Source of the DNA: Roseovarius confluentis
GTDB lineage: Bacteria; Pseudomonadota; Alphaproteobacteria; Rhodobacterales; Rhodobacteraceae
DNA: 64,000 bases
Assembly (NCBI RefSeq): GCF_002917925.1
Contig: NZ_PPFE01000002.1
Location: forward strand, 62,001 to 126,000
Reading direction: 5' to 3'
Shown here piece after piece: positions 45,186-54,817 of the stretch. Position 1 is the first letter of the stretch. Each line of letters opens with the position of its first letter. The position numbers and the translations under genes were made by a program. The notes beneath the pieces are model-generated. The model did no database searches and was not told where the DNA came from. It saw only the letters and a list, made by a program, of their open reading frames with translations.

Positions 45186-45913
45186 GGGCGTCGACCCTGC
45201 CCATGCACGAGGATGATCGAGAAATAGGGCGTGATCTTGTCCTCGGCCTCGGACAGGCGTTGCACCGTCTGGTTGGGCATCGAGGCGTATTCCACCAGCC
45301 ATGCCGCGTCGTACCGGCCTGCGCGGCGCAGCGCGCGGCGGATCTTTTCGATGTTGCGGCCGATCTTCATGATCACCAGCGCGTCGGCCCGCGTCATGTG
45401 TTCGGCCAGCATATCCTCGGGCAGGGTGCCCATCAGGGTCGAAAGCACGTCGTCGCCCCAGGTGATCGGCGCGTCGGTGGCCGTCCATGCGGCGGACATG
45501 CCGGTGATGGCGGGCACGACCTGCACCGGGCAGTGGTCGCAAAGGCGTGAATGCAGGTGCATGAAAGAGCCGTAGAAGAACGGATCGCCTTCGCAGACGA
45601 TCACCAGGTCCTCGCCCGCGTCGGACAGGGCGCGCAGGCGGTCGGTGCAGGTCTCGTAGAATACCGACAGCATTTCGTTGTAGCGCGGATCGGTCAGCGG
45701 AATTTCGGTTGTGACGGGGTATTCCATGGCGATCTCGGTCACGTCGGGGCGCAGCATCCCCTCGACGATTCGCCGGGCCTGTCCCTGCCGCCCCGCCTTG
45801 CGGAAAAACGCGACGTGCCGCGCGCCGCGCAGCAGGCGGTCGGCCTTGACCGACAGAAGCTCGGGGTCGCCGGGGCCGAGGCCCACGCCCCAGATCGTGC
45901 CGGGCGTGCTCAT
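45182..45913 (-). CDS. cobI: Precorrin-2 C20-methyltransferase
   Basis: 243 residues. IWGVGLGPGDPELLSVKADRLL, YNEMLSVFYETCTDRL, LVIVCEGDPFFYGSFMHLHSRL and VVPAITGMSAAWTATDAPI mark CobI/CbiL. It forms precorrin-3A. Start overlaps the cobH stop. Confidence 0.95.
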   Translation of the reverse strand: MSTPGTIWGVGLGPGDPELLSVKADRLLRGARHVAFFRKAGRQGQARRIVEGMLRPDVTEIAMEYPVTTEIPLTDPRYNEMLSVFYETCTDRLRALSDAGEDLVIVCEGDPFFYGSFMHLHSRLCDHCPVQVVPAITGMSAAWTATDAPITWGDDVLSTLMGTLPEDMLAEHMTRADALVIMKIGRNIEKIRRALRRAGRYDAAWLVEYASMPNQTVQRLSEAEDKITPYFSIILVHGQGRRP

Positions 45914-46539
45914 TCCGCGCGGCTCGCGACGGCGTTGATGGCGGCCACGGTGATGGCGCTGCCGCCAAGGCGACCCTCGACGATGCAGCAGGGCACGGGC
46001 TGATCGGCCCAGAGCGCATCCTTCGATTCGCGCGCGCCGACAAAGCCGACGGGACAGCCGATGATGGCCGCCGGGCGCGGGCAATCCGGATCTTCGAGCA
46101 TGTTGAGAAGATGGAAAAGAGCGGTGGGCGCGTTGCCGATCGCTACCACGGCCCCGGCGAGTTTTGGGCGCCACAGTTCCAGTGCCGCGGCGGAGCGCGT
46201 GTTGCCCATCTCGCGCGCACGCTCGACGATGCCGTCGGCGTGAAGGGTGCAGATCACCTCGTTGTCGGCGGGAAGACGGCTGCGCGTGACGCCTTCGGAG
46301 ACCATGCGCGCATCGCAGAAGATCGGCGCGCCGTTTTCAAGCGCGGCGCGGGCGGTTCTGGCGAAGCCGGGGGAGAAGCGCACATGCTCTTCCAGCCCGA
46401 CCATGCCGGCGGCGTGGATCATGCGGACGGCGATGGATTCTTCATCGCGGTCGAACCGCGACAGCGCGGCTTCGGCCCGTATGGTGGCGAAGCTTTCGCG
46501 GTAGATGGCCGCGCCGTCCTTTTCGTATTCGTATGGCAT
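45910..46539 (-). CDS. cobH: Precorrin-8X methylmutase
   Basis: 209 residues. Moves the C11 methyl to C12 to give hydrogenobyrinate. Seen: SFATIRAEAALSRF, the catalytic His in AVRMIHAAGMV, IFCDARMVSEGVTRSRLPADNEVICTL, and PAAIIGCPVGFVGARESKDAL. The start shares TGATG with the cobG stop. Confidence 0.96.
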   Translation of the reverse strand: MPYEYEKDGAAIYRESFATIRAEAALSRFDRDEESIAVRMIHAAGMVGLEEHVRFSPGFARTARAALENGAPIFCDARMVSEGVTRSRLPADNEVICTLHADGIVERAREMGNTRSAAALELWRPKLAGAVVAIGNAPTALFHLLNMLEDPDCPRPAAIIGCPVGFVGARESKDALWADQPVPCCIVEGRLGGSAITVAAINAVASRAE

Positions 46540-47669
46540 CAAATGGTCTCGTTCAGGTCTTCGGGACGGAGGCCCCGTGCGCAGGGTGTGTCCCACGGCG
46601 CTCCGTTGCGGACAAGGTCGAAACGTCCGTCGCGCCCGGTCAGGGTGGTGTCTGCGGCGCGAGGAAGGGCGCAGCCCTTGGCGCAGCCGGAGACGTGCAA
46701 GGTGCCGGAAACGTGGGGGGCGATATGGCGGGCGATATCCATGGTGGCCACGGTCGCCTGCGGGCAGAAGGGCGCACCGGGGCAGGCGTGGGCGGACATG
46801 AGCGGATTGCCGGGTTCGATGACGAAGGGCGTGTCACCGGGCGTGCCGCCCAACAGCAGGAAGAGACGGTTCAGCATCAGGCGGATGTGCGATGCGCCGC
46901 TGGTTTCCAGCAGGGTTCGCAGGTCTTCGGCAGCCAGTTTTCCGAAAGGTGCGCCGAGGATGAAACCTTCGGAGACTGCGCCCGGGATGCAGGAGGCGCT
47001 CTGAGGTCGCGGTTTTGCCTGGGTCCAGGCTTGGGGAAGGGGTTGCTTGGCGAGGTGCCGCGCCATGCGGCCCGCCGCGTGGCCGCCGGTGTCGGTGAAC
47101 CATCTAGCCAGGTCCAGAAGGGCGGATGTGGCCGAGGCCTCTGTCACGGGGCGGGCCTTGAGCGCGCCGTCGGCGCGCAGGAGAAGCGCGCCGGAGGTGT
47201 CCAGTTCGAACCGGAAATCCGCCGAGCCGTCGCCAAGGCAGGCGTCGGGGCCGGTGTCGATGGTAAAGCCCATCTTTTGAGGCAGATCGGGCAGGTCCGG
47301 AATGGTGGCGAGGACCCTGTCATAGAGTCGGTCGGTCAGCCCGCCCGCATCGCGCCGAGCCGGGACGAGGATGTTGCGATGCCCCTCGATGGCGGGGTCG
47401 GCATCAATTAGGCCGAGCGCGTCGAGCGCGGCGAGCAGGGCGGAATGGTCGGCCTCGGCGACGCCGCGCAATTGCAGGTTGGCGCGCGAGGTGAGGTCGA
47501 TCACGCCGTTGCCGTAACGCTGCGACAACTCGCACAAGGCCAGCACTTGCGCCTTGGTCAGCTCGGCCCGGAAGGGGCGCACGCGCACGACCAGCCCGTC
47601 GCCCGACAACATCGGGCGGTGCGCGCCGGGGCACCAGCCCTTGACGATTGGGTGTGTCGCGCCGCTCAT
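46539..47669 (-). CDS. cobG: Precorrin-3B synthase (oxygen-dependent)
   Basis: 376 residues of the nitrite/sulfite-reductase-like fold. The N-terminus (GWCPGAHRPMLSGDGLVVRVRP) and the [4Fe-4S] set near the C-terminus (ACPGAPFC and SGCAKGCALP) are clear. CobG hydroxylates precorrin-3A using O2, so its presence makes this the aerobic pathway. I used the ATG at 47669, overlapping the cobN stop; a longer frame adds an unlikely N-terminal segment. Confidence 0.93.
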   Translation of the reverse strand: MSGATHPIVKGWCPGAHRPMLSGDGLVVRVRPFRAELTKAQVLALCELSQRYGNGVIDLTSRANLQLRGVAEADHSALLAALDALGLIDADPAIEGHRNILVPARRDAGGLTDRLYDRVLATIPDLPDLPQKMGFTIDTGPDACLGDGSADFRFELDTSGALLLRADGALKARPVTEASATSALLDLARWFTDTGGHAAGRMARHLAKQPLPQAWTQAKPRPQSASCIPGAVSEGFILGAPFGKLAAEDLRTLLETSGASHIRLMLNRLFLLLGGTPGDTPFVIEPGNPLMSAHACPGAPFCPQATVATMDIARHIAPHVSGTLHVSGCAKGCALPRAADTTLTGRDGRFDLVRNGAPWDTPCARGLRPEDLNETI

Positions 47670-50600
47670 GTGCTGTCCTCCAGCCCGGCCCGGATCGCGT
47701 TGCGACGGGTTTGCCAAAGCCTAGCCTCAAGCAACGCGCGGAACCTGTCTTGCATGGCGGCATGGGCCTCGGGGTTGGCCTCTCGCAGAAAAGCGTCGGT
47801 GTCCGGGTCGCCCAGGGTCGCATCATGGTAGGCGTCGAAGAGATGCGGACCGACGACCTGAGCCAGATGGGCGAAGGCGCCCATGTGGTCGAGCGTGGCG
47901 GCGATTTCGGCGGCGCCTCGGAACCCGTGCCGCTTCATGCCTGCGATCCAGCCGGGGTTGGTGGCGCGGGCATGGACGACGCGGGCGATCTCCTCGGGCA
48001 GGGTGCGGGCGCGGGGGCGCGCGGGATCGCTGTTGTCGAGATGGTAAAGCGCGGCCCGCCCGCCGGTCACCGATTGCGCGGCGGCGAACCCGGCCTCGTG
48101 CGTGGCATAGTCGGCAGCGAGCAAAAGGTCGGTTTCGGGCAGATCCTGAAGGTGAACGAAGCTGTCGGCGTTTTCGACTCGGGCGCGTATACCGGCCTCG
48201 TCGCGGGTGGCGTGGTCGCCGTCAAGCGCCCATGCGGAGGCGGAGAGCCAGGCCTTGCCCGCTTGGGTGCGGGCCTCTGCGGTATAGGTTTCGGGCGCTG
48301 TGCCCATGCCGAGGCCGAAGCTGCCGGGGGCGGGGCCATAGACGCGCGCGCCCGAGGCGTGACCGGCATAGGGGTTCCAGTCGGGGGCTTCGTCGCGCTG
48401 TTCCAGCGCACGTACCGCTTGTGAGTAGAGGCCCGAGAGCGTCGGAAATACGTCTCGGAACAGACCCGAGACGCGCAACGTGACGTCAATGCGGGGGCGG
48501 TCGAGTTCGGCGATGGGCAGGACCTCAAGCCCCGAGACCCGTTCCGAGCCCGTGTCCCAGACCGGCTTGACACCCAGCAGGTGCAGGGCCATGGCAAATT
48601 CCTCGCCCGCCGTGCGCATGGTGGCTGAACCCCAAAGATCGACAATCAGGCCGCGGGGCCAGTCGCCTTCTTCCTGAAGATGACGCCGGATCAGTTCCTC
48701 AGCCAGCTTGACGCCTTGTGTGTGTGCGGCTCGCGTGGGAACCGAGCGGGGATCGGTGGTGAAGAGGTTGCGCCCGGTGGGCAGAACGTCGTCGCGGCCG
48801 CGATAGGGCGAGCCGGAGGGGCCAGCCGGGATGCGCCGCCCGTCGAGCGCGTCGAGGAGGGACTGCCGCTCGGCCTGGGCGCTGCAAACCATCGGTTCCG
48901 CGTCGGTATCCGGTTGGCCCCAGATGTGCAGGCCGTCGCCGAACATGCTTTCCTTTATGTCGCAGACAAAGCGGTCGATGCGGGTGATCGCCTCGGCGGT
49001 CGATGTGGCGCGGTCGAGGCCCAGATCGTCCTCGACACCCAGGGCCTGCGCCTCGGCGCGGATATCGGCCTGCAGGCGGTCGCGGCGGCGGGGGTCGAGC
49101 CCGTCGGCGGTCGAAAATTCGTCCAGCAGCGATTCCAGCGTCGACAGGCGGTCGGGTGCTGCGCTGGCCTGCATCGGTGGGGGCACGTGGCCCAGGGTCA
49201 CGGCGCCGATGCGGCGCTTGGCCTGCGCGGCCTCGCCGGGGTCGTTGACGATGAAAGGGTAGATGACGGGCATCGTGCCGGTCAGTGCCTCGGGCCAGCA
49301 GGCGGGCGACAGGGCGACGGCTTTGCCCGGCAGCCATTCCAGTGTGCCATGCGCGCCGATGTGAACGAGCGCGTCGGCCTGGGTTTGCAGCCAGAGGTAG
49401 AAGGCGACATACGCGTGGCGCGGCACGCGGGACAGGTCGTGGTAATCATCGTCGCGGGTCTTGGGCGTTCCGCGTTCGGGTTGCAGCGCGACGATGGCGT
49501 TGCCGAGGCGCAGAGCGGCGAAACGGAACTCCCCGCCCACTGCATCGGCGTCGTCTTCGGGCCGGCCCCACGCCAAGTACAGGTCCTCGCGCAGAGGCGC
49601 GGGTAGGCGCGCCAGCAGCGTCTTGTACTCCGATAACGCCAGGCGCATGTCGCGCGCCAGCAGGCGGTCTTCCAATGCCGCCGGAGTCTCGTCCACCGAA
49701 TAGCCTGCCTCGCGCAGGTCCGACAGGATGGCGCGGGCCGAGGCGGGGGCGTCGAGGCCCACGGCGTGGCCCATCTGCCAGTCCTTGCCGGGATAGGTGG
49801 AGAGGATGATCGCTGGCCGGCGCGTGGCGGCGGGTGTTGCCGCGAGGTCGAGCCAGCCTTGCACGCGGGCCACGAGTGCGGCGGTCAGGTCCGGTTCGGC
49901 CCGGTGTGCGAAGCGGGAGAATTCCAGGTCGGGATCGCGCACGCCCGGTTCCTTGAACGAGATCGTGCCGCCGGTCAGCCGCCCGTCGACCTCGGGCAGG
50001 ACGATGTGCATGGCAAGGTCGGCGGGCGAAAGACCGCGCTCGGACCCGTCCCAGGCGTCGCGGGTGGAGGTGGCCAGCGCTGCCTGGAAGACCGGCACGT
50101 TGCCGGCGTCGAGCGGCGAGGTGCCGTCGTCGCCCTTGCCGGAAAATGCGGTGGCGTTGACGATGGCGTGGGGCGCGTAAGCCTGCACCTGCCGGCGCAG
50201 CCAGCCCGCCGCCTCGGGGGCTTTGAGCGACGGGGTGAAGAGGGCGCGGACATGATGGCCCCGTGCCTGGAAGGCCCGCATCAGCGCCTCGATCGGGGCG
50301 AGGTCGGCGGCCACCACGTAGGAGCGGTAGAAGACGATCAGGATGCGGGTCTGCGTGACGGGCAGGTCGGCGAGAGGGCAGCAGGCGCCATGCTCGGGCG
50401 TCCAGGCGCCGACCATGGGCAGCACCTTGGCCCCGCGCACTGGCGCGGCGTAAAGGCCGGCGGCGAGCGCCAGTTGTTGCAGGGCGGCCTGTGCCGCGAC
50501 GCTGCCGCCGTTGTCGCAAAGCTCTGCAAGGCGCCGCAAGGTCGAGACGGGCAGGGTGGAATAGGCGTCAAGCCGGGGGTCGGGCCGGCCGTCGGCGGGC

Positions 50601-50941
50601 AGGACGGCGAGCGCGATGCCTTTTTCCTGCGCCAGGGCCAGCACCTGCTGTAGCCCGTATTCCCAGTAGGGCACGCCGCCGATCAGCCGGATCAGGATGC
50701 CCTTGGCGCCGGCCAGCGTCTGTTCGACATAGGTGTCGAGCGACAGCGGATGCCGCAGGGCGGTGAGGTTTGCCAGGCGCAGGTCGGGCAGGCTGTCGCG
50801 CCGCCGGTGCCATCCTTCCGCGAAGGCGCCAAGGTCGCTGTCGGAAAACGACAAGACCACCAGGTCCGCCGGGCTTTGTCCCAGGTCGGTCGGGGTGTCG
50901 GTTTCTTCCAGACCGTGGCTTTCGCGGAAGACGACGTGCAT
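47666..50941 (-). CDS. cobN: Cobaltochelatase subunit CobN
   Basis: 1091 residues, at the short end of the CobN range. The largest subunit of the ATP-dependent chelatase that puts cobalt into hydrogenobyrinate a,c-diamide. Family motifs: DLVVLSFSDSDLGAFA, GGVPYWEYGLQQVL, ILIVFYRSYVVAADLAPIEAL, YPGKDWQMGHAVGLDAPAS, HIGAHGTLEWLPGKAVALS, and GRNLFTTDPRSVPTRAAHTQG. The partner subunits CobS and CobT are not in the window. It lies 3 bp after cobW. Confidence 0.95.
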   Translation of the reverse strand: MHVVFRESHGLEETDTPTDLGQSPADLVVLSFSDSDLGAFAEGWHRRRDSLPDLRLANLTALRHPLSLDTYVEQTLAGAKGILIRLIGGVPYWEYGLQQVLALAQEKGIALAVLPADGRPDPRLDAYSTLPVSTLRRLAELCDNGGSVAAQAALQQLALAAGLYAAPVRGAKVLPMVGAWTPEHGACCPLADLPVTQTRILIVFYRSYVVAADLAPIEALMRAFQARGHHVRALFTPSLKAPEAAGWLRRQVQAYAPHAIVNATAFSGKGDDGTSPLDAGNVPVFQAALATSTRDAWDGSERGLSPADLAMHIVLPEVDGRLTGGTISFKEPGVRDPDLEFSRFAHRAEPDLTAALVARVQGWLDLAATPAATRRPAIILSTYPGKDWQMGHAVGLDAPASARAILSDLREAGYSVDETPAALEDRLLARDMRLALSEYKTLLARLPAPLREDLYLAWGRPEDDADAVGGEFRFAALRLGNAIVALQPERGTPKTRDDDYHDLSRVPRHAYVAFYLWLQTQADALVHIGAHGTLEWLPGKAVALSPACWPEALTGTMPVIYPFIVNDPGEAAQAKRRIGAVTLGHVPPPMQASAAPDRLSTLESLLDEFSTADGLDPRRRDRLQADIRAEAQALGVEDDLGLDRATSTAEAITRIDRFVCDIKESMFGDGLHIWGQPDTDAEPMVCSAQAERQSLLDALDGRRIPAGPSGSPYRGRDDVLPTGRNLFTTDPRSVPTRAAHTQGVKLAEELIRRHLQEEGDWPRGLIVDLWGSATMRTAGEEFAMALHLLGVKPVWDTGSERVSGLEVLPIAELDRPRIDVTLRVSGLFRDVFPTLSGLYSQAVRALEQRDEAPDWNPYAGHASGARVYGPAPGSFGLGMGTAPETYTAEARTQAGKAWLSASAWALDGDHATRDEAGIRARVENADSFVHLQDLPETDLLLAADYATHEAGFAAAQSVTGGRAALYHLDNSDPARPRARTLPEEIARVVHARATNPGWIAGMKRHGFRGAAEIAATLDHMGAFAHLAQVVGPHLFDAYHDATLGDPDTDAFLREANPEAHAAMQDRFRALLEARLWQTRRNAIRAGLEDST

Positions 50942-50944
50942 CGG

Positions 50945-51997
50945 TTACTCGGCCGCCTCGGCCGGAGCCAGTACGGCGCGGATCGCGTCGATATTCACGT
51001 CGTCATGCTCGGCGATGACAACGAGGCGCCCGCGGCGGGCCTCGTCCGGTTTCCACGGGCGGTCATATTGATGGCGCACGCGCGCGCCCACCGCCTGCAC
51101 CAGAAGGCGCATCGGCTTGCCGGCGACGCTGGCATAGCCCTTGACGCGCAGGATGTTCTGGTTGTTGGCGAGATCCTCGATGCGGCGCACCAGATCGGAA
51201 GGATCACCCAGTTCCGGGATGTCGATGACGATGGATTCGAAATCGTCATGCTCGTGGTCGTCGTGATCGTCGTGGTGGCTGGGTCGGGCGTCCATGTCAT
51301 CCTCGGCGGCGGCTTCGAGCCCGAGGATCACGCGGGGATCGACGACGCCCTCGGCGACCTCGACCACGGGCAGGGGGCGGGGGGCTTCGGCGGCGATGAC
51401 CTCTTTCGCCTTGGCCACGCCGTCGGGGCCGGCAAGGTCGGGCTTGGTCAGCAGGATGATGTCGGCGCAGGAGATCTGGTCCTCGAACACCTCCGACAGA
51501 GGGGTTTCGTGGTCGATGCTGTCATCGGCGAGGCGCTGGGCATCGACCCGGGCCACATCGGGGGCGAAGCGGCCTGCCGCGACGGCCTCGGCATCGGCCA
51601 GCGCGATGACGCCGTCGACGGTGATTTTGGAGCGGATATCGGGCCAGTCGAACGCCTTGAGCAGAGGCTTGGGCAGAGCCAGGCCGCTGGTTTCGATCAG
51701 GATGTGATCGGGGCGCGGATCGAGCGCCATCAGCGCCTCGATCGTCGGGATGAAATCGTCGGCCACGGTGCAGCAGATGCACCCATTGGCCAGTTCCATG
51801 ATATTTTCCGCCGGGCAATCGGGAATGGCGCAGCTTTTCAAAATGTCTCCGTCGACGCCTACATCGCCGAACTCGTTGACGACCACGGCCAGACGGCGGC
51901 CGCCGGGGTTCTGCATCAGGTGGCGCACCAGGGTTGTCTTGCCGGAGCCCAGAAAGCCCGTAATGACGGTGACGGGAAGTTTTGCAAGATCGGTCAT
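50945..51997 (-). CDS. cobW: CobW, COG0523-family GTPase/metallochaperone
   Basis: 350 residues. P-loop FLGSGKTTLVRHL, metal-site motif NGCICCTV (CxCC), guanine motif LLTKPDL. A His/Asp-rich loop (PSHHDDHDDHEHDD, about residue 245) precedes the C-terminal domain and would bind metal. CobW probably supplies cobalt to the CobNST chelatase; cobN follows after 3 bp. The start overlaps the DUF1636 stop by 4 bp. Confidence 0.95.
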   Translation of the reverse strand: MTDLAKLPVTVITGFLGSGKTTLVRHLMQNPGGRRLAVVVNEFGDVGVDGDILKSCAIPDCPAENIMELANGCICCTVADDFIPTIEALMALDPRPDHILIETSGLALPKPLLKAFDWPDIRSKITVDGVIALADAEAVAAGRFAPDVARVDAQRLADDSIDHETPLSEVFEDQISCADIILLTKPDLAGPDGVAKAKEVIAAEAPRPLPVVEVAEGVVDPRVILGLEAAAEDDMDARPSHHDDHDDHEHDDFESIVIDIPELGDPSDLVRRIEDLANNQNILRVKGYASVAGKPMRLLVQAVGARVRHQYDRPWKPDEARRGRLVVIAEHDDVNIDAIRAVLAPAEAAE

Positions 51998-52371
51998 TGG
52001 TCAGCCTTTGCAGTCAGGGGTGGGATGCGCGCAACGCAGTTGCGCTTGAAATGTTCGGGGCGTTGGCGCCACGGGATCAGCCCGTCCTCGGTCTGCTGAT
52101 AGAGGACCGCGCCCTCCAGCAGCATGTCGGGATGCGACGTTTCATCGAGATTTCCGTACAGATACGTCCAGCGTTCGTCGCCGCGCATGGCGGCGGTGCA
52201 GCCAGCGTCGCAGTTTTGCAGGCATTCGACGGGGGTCACGGTGACGCCGTCGGGCAGCGCACGCGCCGTAACCTCGTCATAGAGGCGCTGGCCGGGGCGG
52301 CGCTCGTCCTCGGGAGTTTCCTGCCCCTTGCGGCACTTGATGCAGATCAGCAGTTCTATGCGCGCGCTCAT
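51994..52371 (-). CDS. DUF1636-family metal-binding protein, first copy
   Basis: 125 residues. Cysteines CIKCRKG near the N-terminus and CLQNCDAGC in the middle suggest a thioredoxin-like ferredoxin or metal site; the C-terminus ends KRNCVARIPPL. It is the first gene after the cobalamin riboswitch and is coupled to cobW, so it most likely works in cobalt supply or insertion. A relative at 63030-63368 shares the Cys spacing and the C-terminal CV(A/G)R(I/V)P motif. Confidence 0.85.
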   Translation of the reverse strand: MSARIELLICIKCRKGQETPEDERRPGQRLYDEVTARALPDGVTVTPVECLQNCDAGCTAAMRGDERWTYLYGNLDETSHPDMLLEGAVLYQQTEDGLIPWRQRPEHFKRNCVARIPPLTAKADQ

Positions 52372-52462
52372 GTGTCCTCCACTGTCGGGGGTGCGCGCGG
52401 GGGTGGCGGGTGGCCACCCATCCGAGCCCGGCACACCCCGTCCGGTCCGTCTGTTCCTTCTT

Positions 52463-52633
52463 GTTGGCAGGTCTCCCGGCTTGCGGTTTCGGGCCCTTCG
52501 GCCCACGGTTTCCGGCCTTCCCGGCATTGCGCCAGTGGCGGTGGAAACCTTCCCGGTTCACGGTCGCGGGGGCGGCTGTGCCTGGCGCAATGCGCTGCAC
52601 ATTCCCTTTTCACCTGTTTACACAGGCACCAAC
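52463..52633 (-). promoter_or_regulatory. Cobalamin riboswitch controlling the large cob operon
   Basis: On the minus strand the conserved B12-element blocks occur in order: CCTGT/ACAGG hairpin, AAAAGGGAA, CAGCCGCCCCCGCGACCGTGA, CACTGG, GGGAAGGC, and AAGCCGGGAGACCTGCC. GTTGG (left) and CCAAC (right) can close the first stem. It ends 92 bp before the DUF1636 start. Binding of adenosylcobalamin should switch the operon off. Confidence 0.93.
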
Positions 52634-52681
52634 ACGGTGCGACATGCTGCGAAAACCCACCTTGTGTCAAGGAGACGTCCC

Positions 52682-53305
52682 ATGTCCGACCCGTCCGAAG
52701 CGGAAAAGACTGCCCGCCACAACGAGAAGATGAAGAAGATAAAGGCCGCGCGGGACCGGATGATGGCGGACAAGACCGAGGAGAAAGGCTTGGTCATGGT
52801 CCATACCGGACCGGGCAAGGGCAAGTCGTCTTCGGGATTCGGGATGATTCTGCGCTGCATCGCGCATGGGATGCCCTGCGCGGTGGTGCAGTTCATCAAG
52901 GGCAACTGGGTGACCGGAGAGGCCGAGATGCTGCGCAACCGCTTTTCGGACGAATGCCGGTTCTTCATTTCGGGCGAAGGGTTCACCTGGGAGACGCAGG
53001 ACCGGGAACGCGATATCGCCGCCGCGCAGAACGGCTGGACCATCGCCAAGGAGCAGATTCGCGATCCCGAGATGAAGTTCGTGCTGCTGGACGAGATCAA
53101 CATCGCGTTGCGCTATGACTATATCGACATCGACGAGGTCGTGGACTTTTTGCTGCACGAGAAACCGGCGATGACGCATGTCTGCCTGACGGGGCGCAAT
53201 GCCAAGCCCGAACTGATCGAGGCGGCCGACTTGGTGACCGAGATGAGCCTGGTGAAGCATCCGTTCCGGGATGGGATCAAAGCCCAGAAGGGTGTCGAGT
53301 TCTGA
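52682..53305 (+). CDS. cobO: Cob(I)yrinic acid a,c-diamide adenosyltransferase
   Basis: 207 residues. CobA/CobO-type corrinoid adenosyltransferase: P-loop VHTGPGKGKSSSGFGMILRCIAHG, VVQFIKGNW, EGFTWETQD, FVLLDEINIALRYDYI, VCLTGRNAKPELIEAADLVTEM. Divergent from the DUF1636-cobW-cobN operon; the riboswitch lies on the other strand of the shared gap. Confidence 0.96.
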   Translation: MSDPSEAEKTARHNEKMKKIKAARDRMMADKTEEKGLVMVHTGPGKGKSSSGFGMILRCIAHGMPCAVVQFIKGNWVTGEAEMLRNRFSDECRFFISGEGFTWETQDRERDIAAAQNGWTIAKEQIRDPEMKFVLLDEINIALRYDYIDIDEVVDFLLHEKPAMTHVCLTGRNAKPELIEAADLVTEMSLVKHPFRDGIKAQKGVEF

Positions 53306-53369
53306 TGCGTCCTATCGTGGTCCTCGGGGATAGTCGCCAGAGGCCAATACCTGGTATCGAGGTCCGCCC

Positions 53370-54815
53370 ATGCCTGCAATAATGATTCAGGGCACGGGGT
53401 CCAATGTCGGCAAGTCGATGCTGGTGGCCGGCCTGTGCCGGGCCGCGCGGCATCGAGGCTTGAGTGTGGCGCCGTTCAAGCCGCAGAACATGTCGAACAA
53501 CGCCGCAGTGACGGCGGACGGTGGCGAGATCGGCCGTGCGCAGGCGTTGCAGGCGATGGCCTGTGGGGTGACGTTGCACACCGATATGAATCCGGTTCTG
53601 CTGAAGCCTGAAACGGATGTCGGGGCGCAGGTGATCGTGCAAGGCAAGCGTCTGACCACGGCAAAGGCGCTGGAGTATTCCAAGTTGAAACCGACGCTGA
53701 TGTCGGCCGTTCAGGACAGTTTTGCCAGACTGAGGGCACAGCATGATCTTGTGATTGTCGAGGGGGCAGGCTCGCCCGCCGAGATCAACCTGCGGAAGGG
53801 CGACATTGCGAATATGGGCTTTGCCGAGGCGGCGGATGTGCCCGTGGTCCTGTGTGGCGATATCGATCGCGGCGGTGTCATTGCGCAGATCGTCGGCACG
53901 CAGGCGGTTCTGCCGAAGGCGGATGCCGCGCGTATCGGTGGCTTTCTGGTCAACAAGTTCCGCGGCGATCCGACGCTTTTCGAGGATGGATACCGGGAAA
54001 TCGAAGCGCGCACCGGCTGGCGCGGCTATGGCGTGGCGCAGTGGTTTCCCGAGGCGTGGCGGTTGCCGGCGGAGGACGCGCTGGATATCGCCGACAGCCC
54101 GGTTCAGGGCGCGTTTCACATCGTCTGCCTGCAATTGTCACGGATCGCGAATTTCGACGACCTGGACCCGCTGACGCAGGAGCCGGGCGTGCGCGTGACC
54201 ATGTTGGAACCGGGGCAGGTGTTGCCGCTTGATTCGGATCTGGTGATCATTCCGGGCTCGAAATCGACACGCGGTGATCTGGACTTCCTCCGCCGGCAGG
54301 GGTGGGACGTCGACCTTTTGGCGCATCACCGGCGGGGCGGCAGGGTGCTGGGCATCTGCGGCGGTTACCAGATGCTTGGCCGTAACGTCTCGGATCCGGA
54401 AGGAATCGAGGGGCCGCCGGGGGACTCGCCGGGACTCGGATTGCTGGATATCGAGACGGTCATGGGGGGCGACAAGAGCGTGACCCAGGTTGACGCGCAC
54501 CACGTGGGGCTGGATCTTCCATTTGCCGGGTACGAGATTCATATCGGCCGCAGTGACGGGTCGGACCGCGCGAGACCGTTCGCCAGGGTGGATGGCGTGG
54601 CCGAGGGGGCGGTGTCTGCCGATGGTCGCGTGGCGGGCAGCTATCTGCACGGGATGTTCGGCGATGACAGGTTCCGAGCGACTTGGCTTAACTCGAACGG
54701 GGCCGATGCCTCGGATCTGGGATATCAAGCCATGGTGGAGCGCACGCTGGATGAACTGGCGGCGCATCTTGAGACGCATCTGGATGTTGCGGGTCTTTTG
54801 GCGCTTGCAAGATGA
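53370..54815 (+). CDS. cobQ: Cobyric acid synthase
   Basis: 481 residues. Amidates side chains b, d, e and g. [67 protein letters not shown], then the glutaminase half with GSKSTRGDL and [15 protein letters not shown] at 53370 gives the usual N-terminus. Its stop converges on cobC with only 2 bp between. Confidence 0.96.
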   Translation: MPAIMIQGTGSNVGKSMLVAGLCRAARHRGLSVAPFKPQNMSNNAAVTADGGEIGRAQALQAMACGVTLHTDMNPVLLKPETDVGAQVIVQGKRLTTAKALEYSKLKPTLMSAVQDSFARLRAQHDLVIVEGAGSPAEINLRKGDIANMGFAEAADVPVVLCGDIDRGGVIAQIVGTQAVLPKADAARIGGFLVNKFRGDPTLFEDGYREIEARTGWRGYGVAQWFPEAWRLPAEDALDIADSPVQGAFHIVCLQLSRIANFDDLDPLTQEPGVRVTMLEPGQVLPLDSDLVIIPGSKSTRGDLDFLRRQGWDVDLLAHHRRGGRVLGICGGYQMLGRNVSDPEGIEGPPGDSPGLGLLDIETVMGGDKSVTQVDAHHVGLDLPFAGYEIHIGRSDGSDRARPFARVDGVAEGAVSADGRVAGSYLHGMFGDDRFRATWLNSNGADASDLGYQAMVERTLDELAAHLETHLDVAGLLALAR

Positions 54816-54817
54816 GG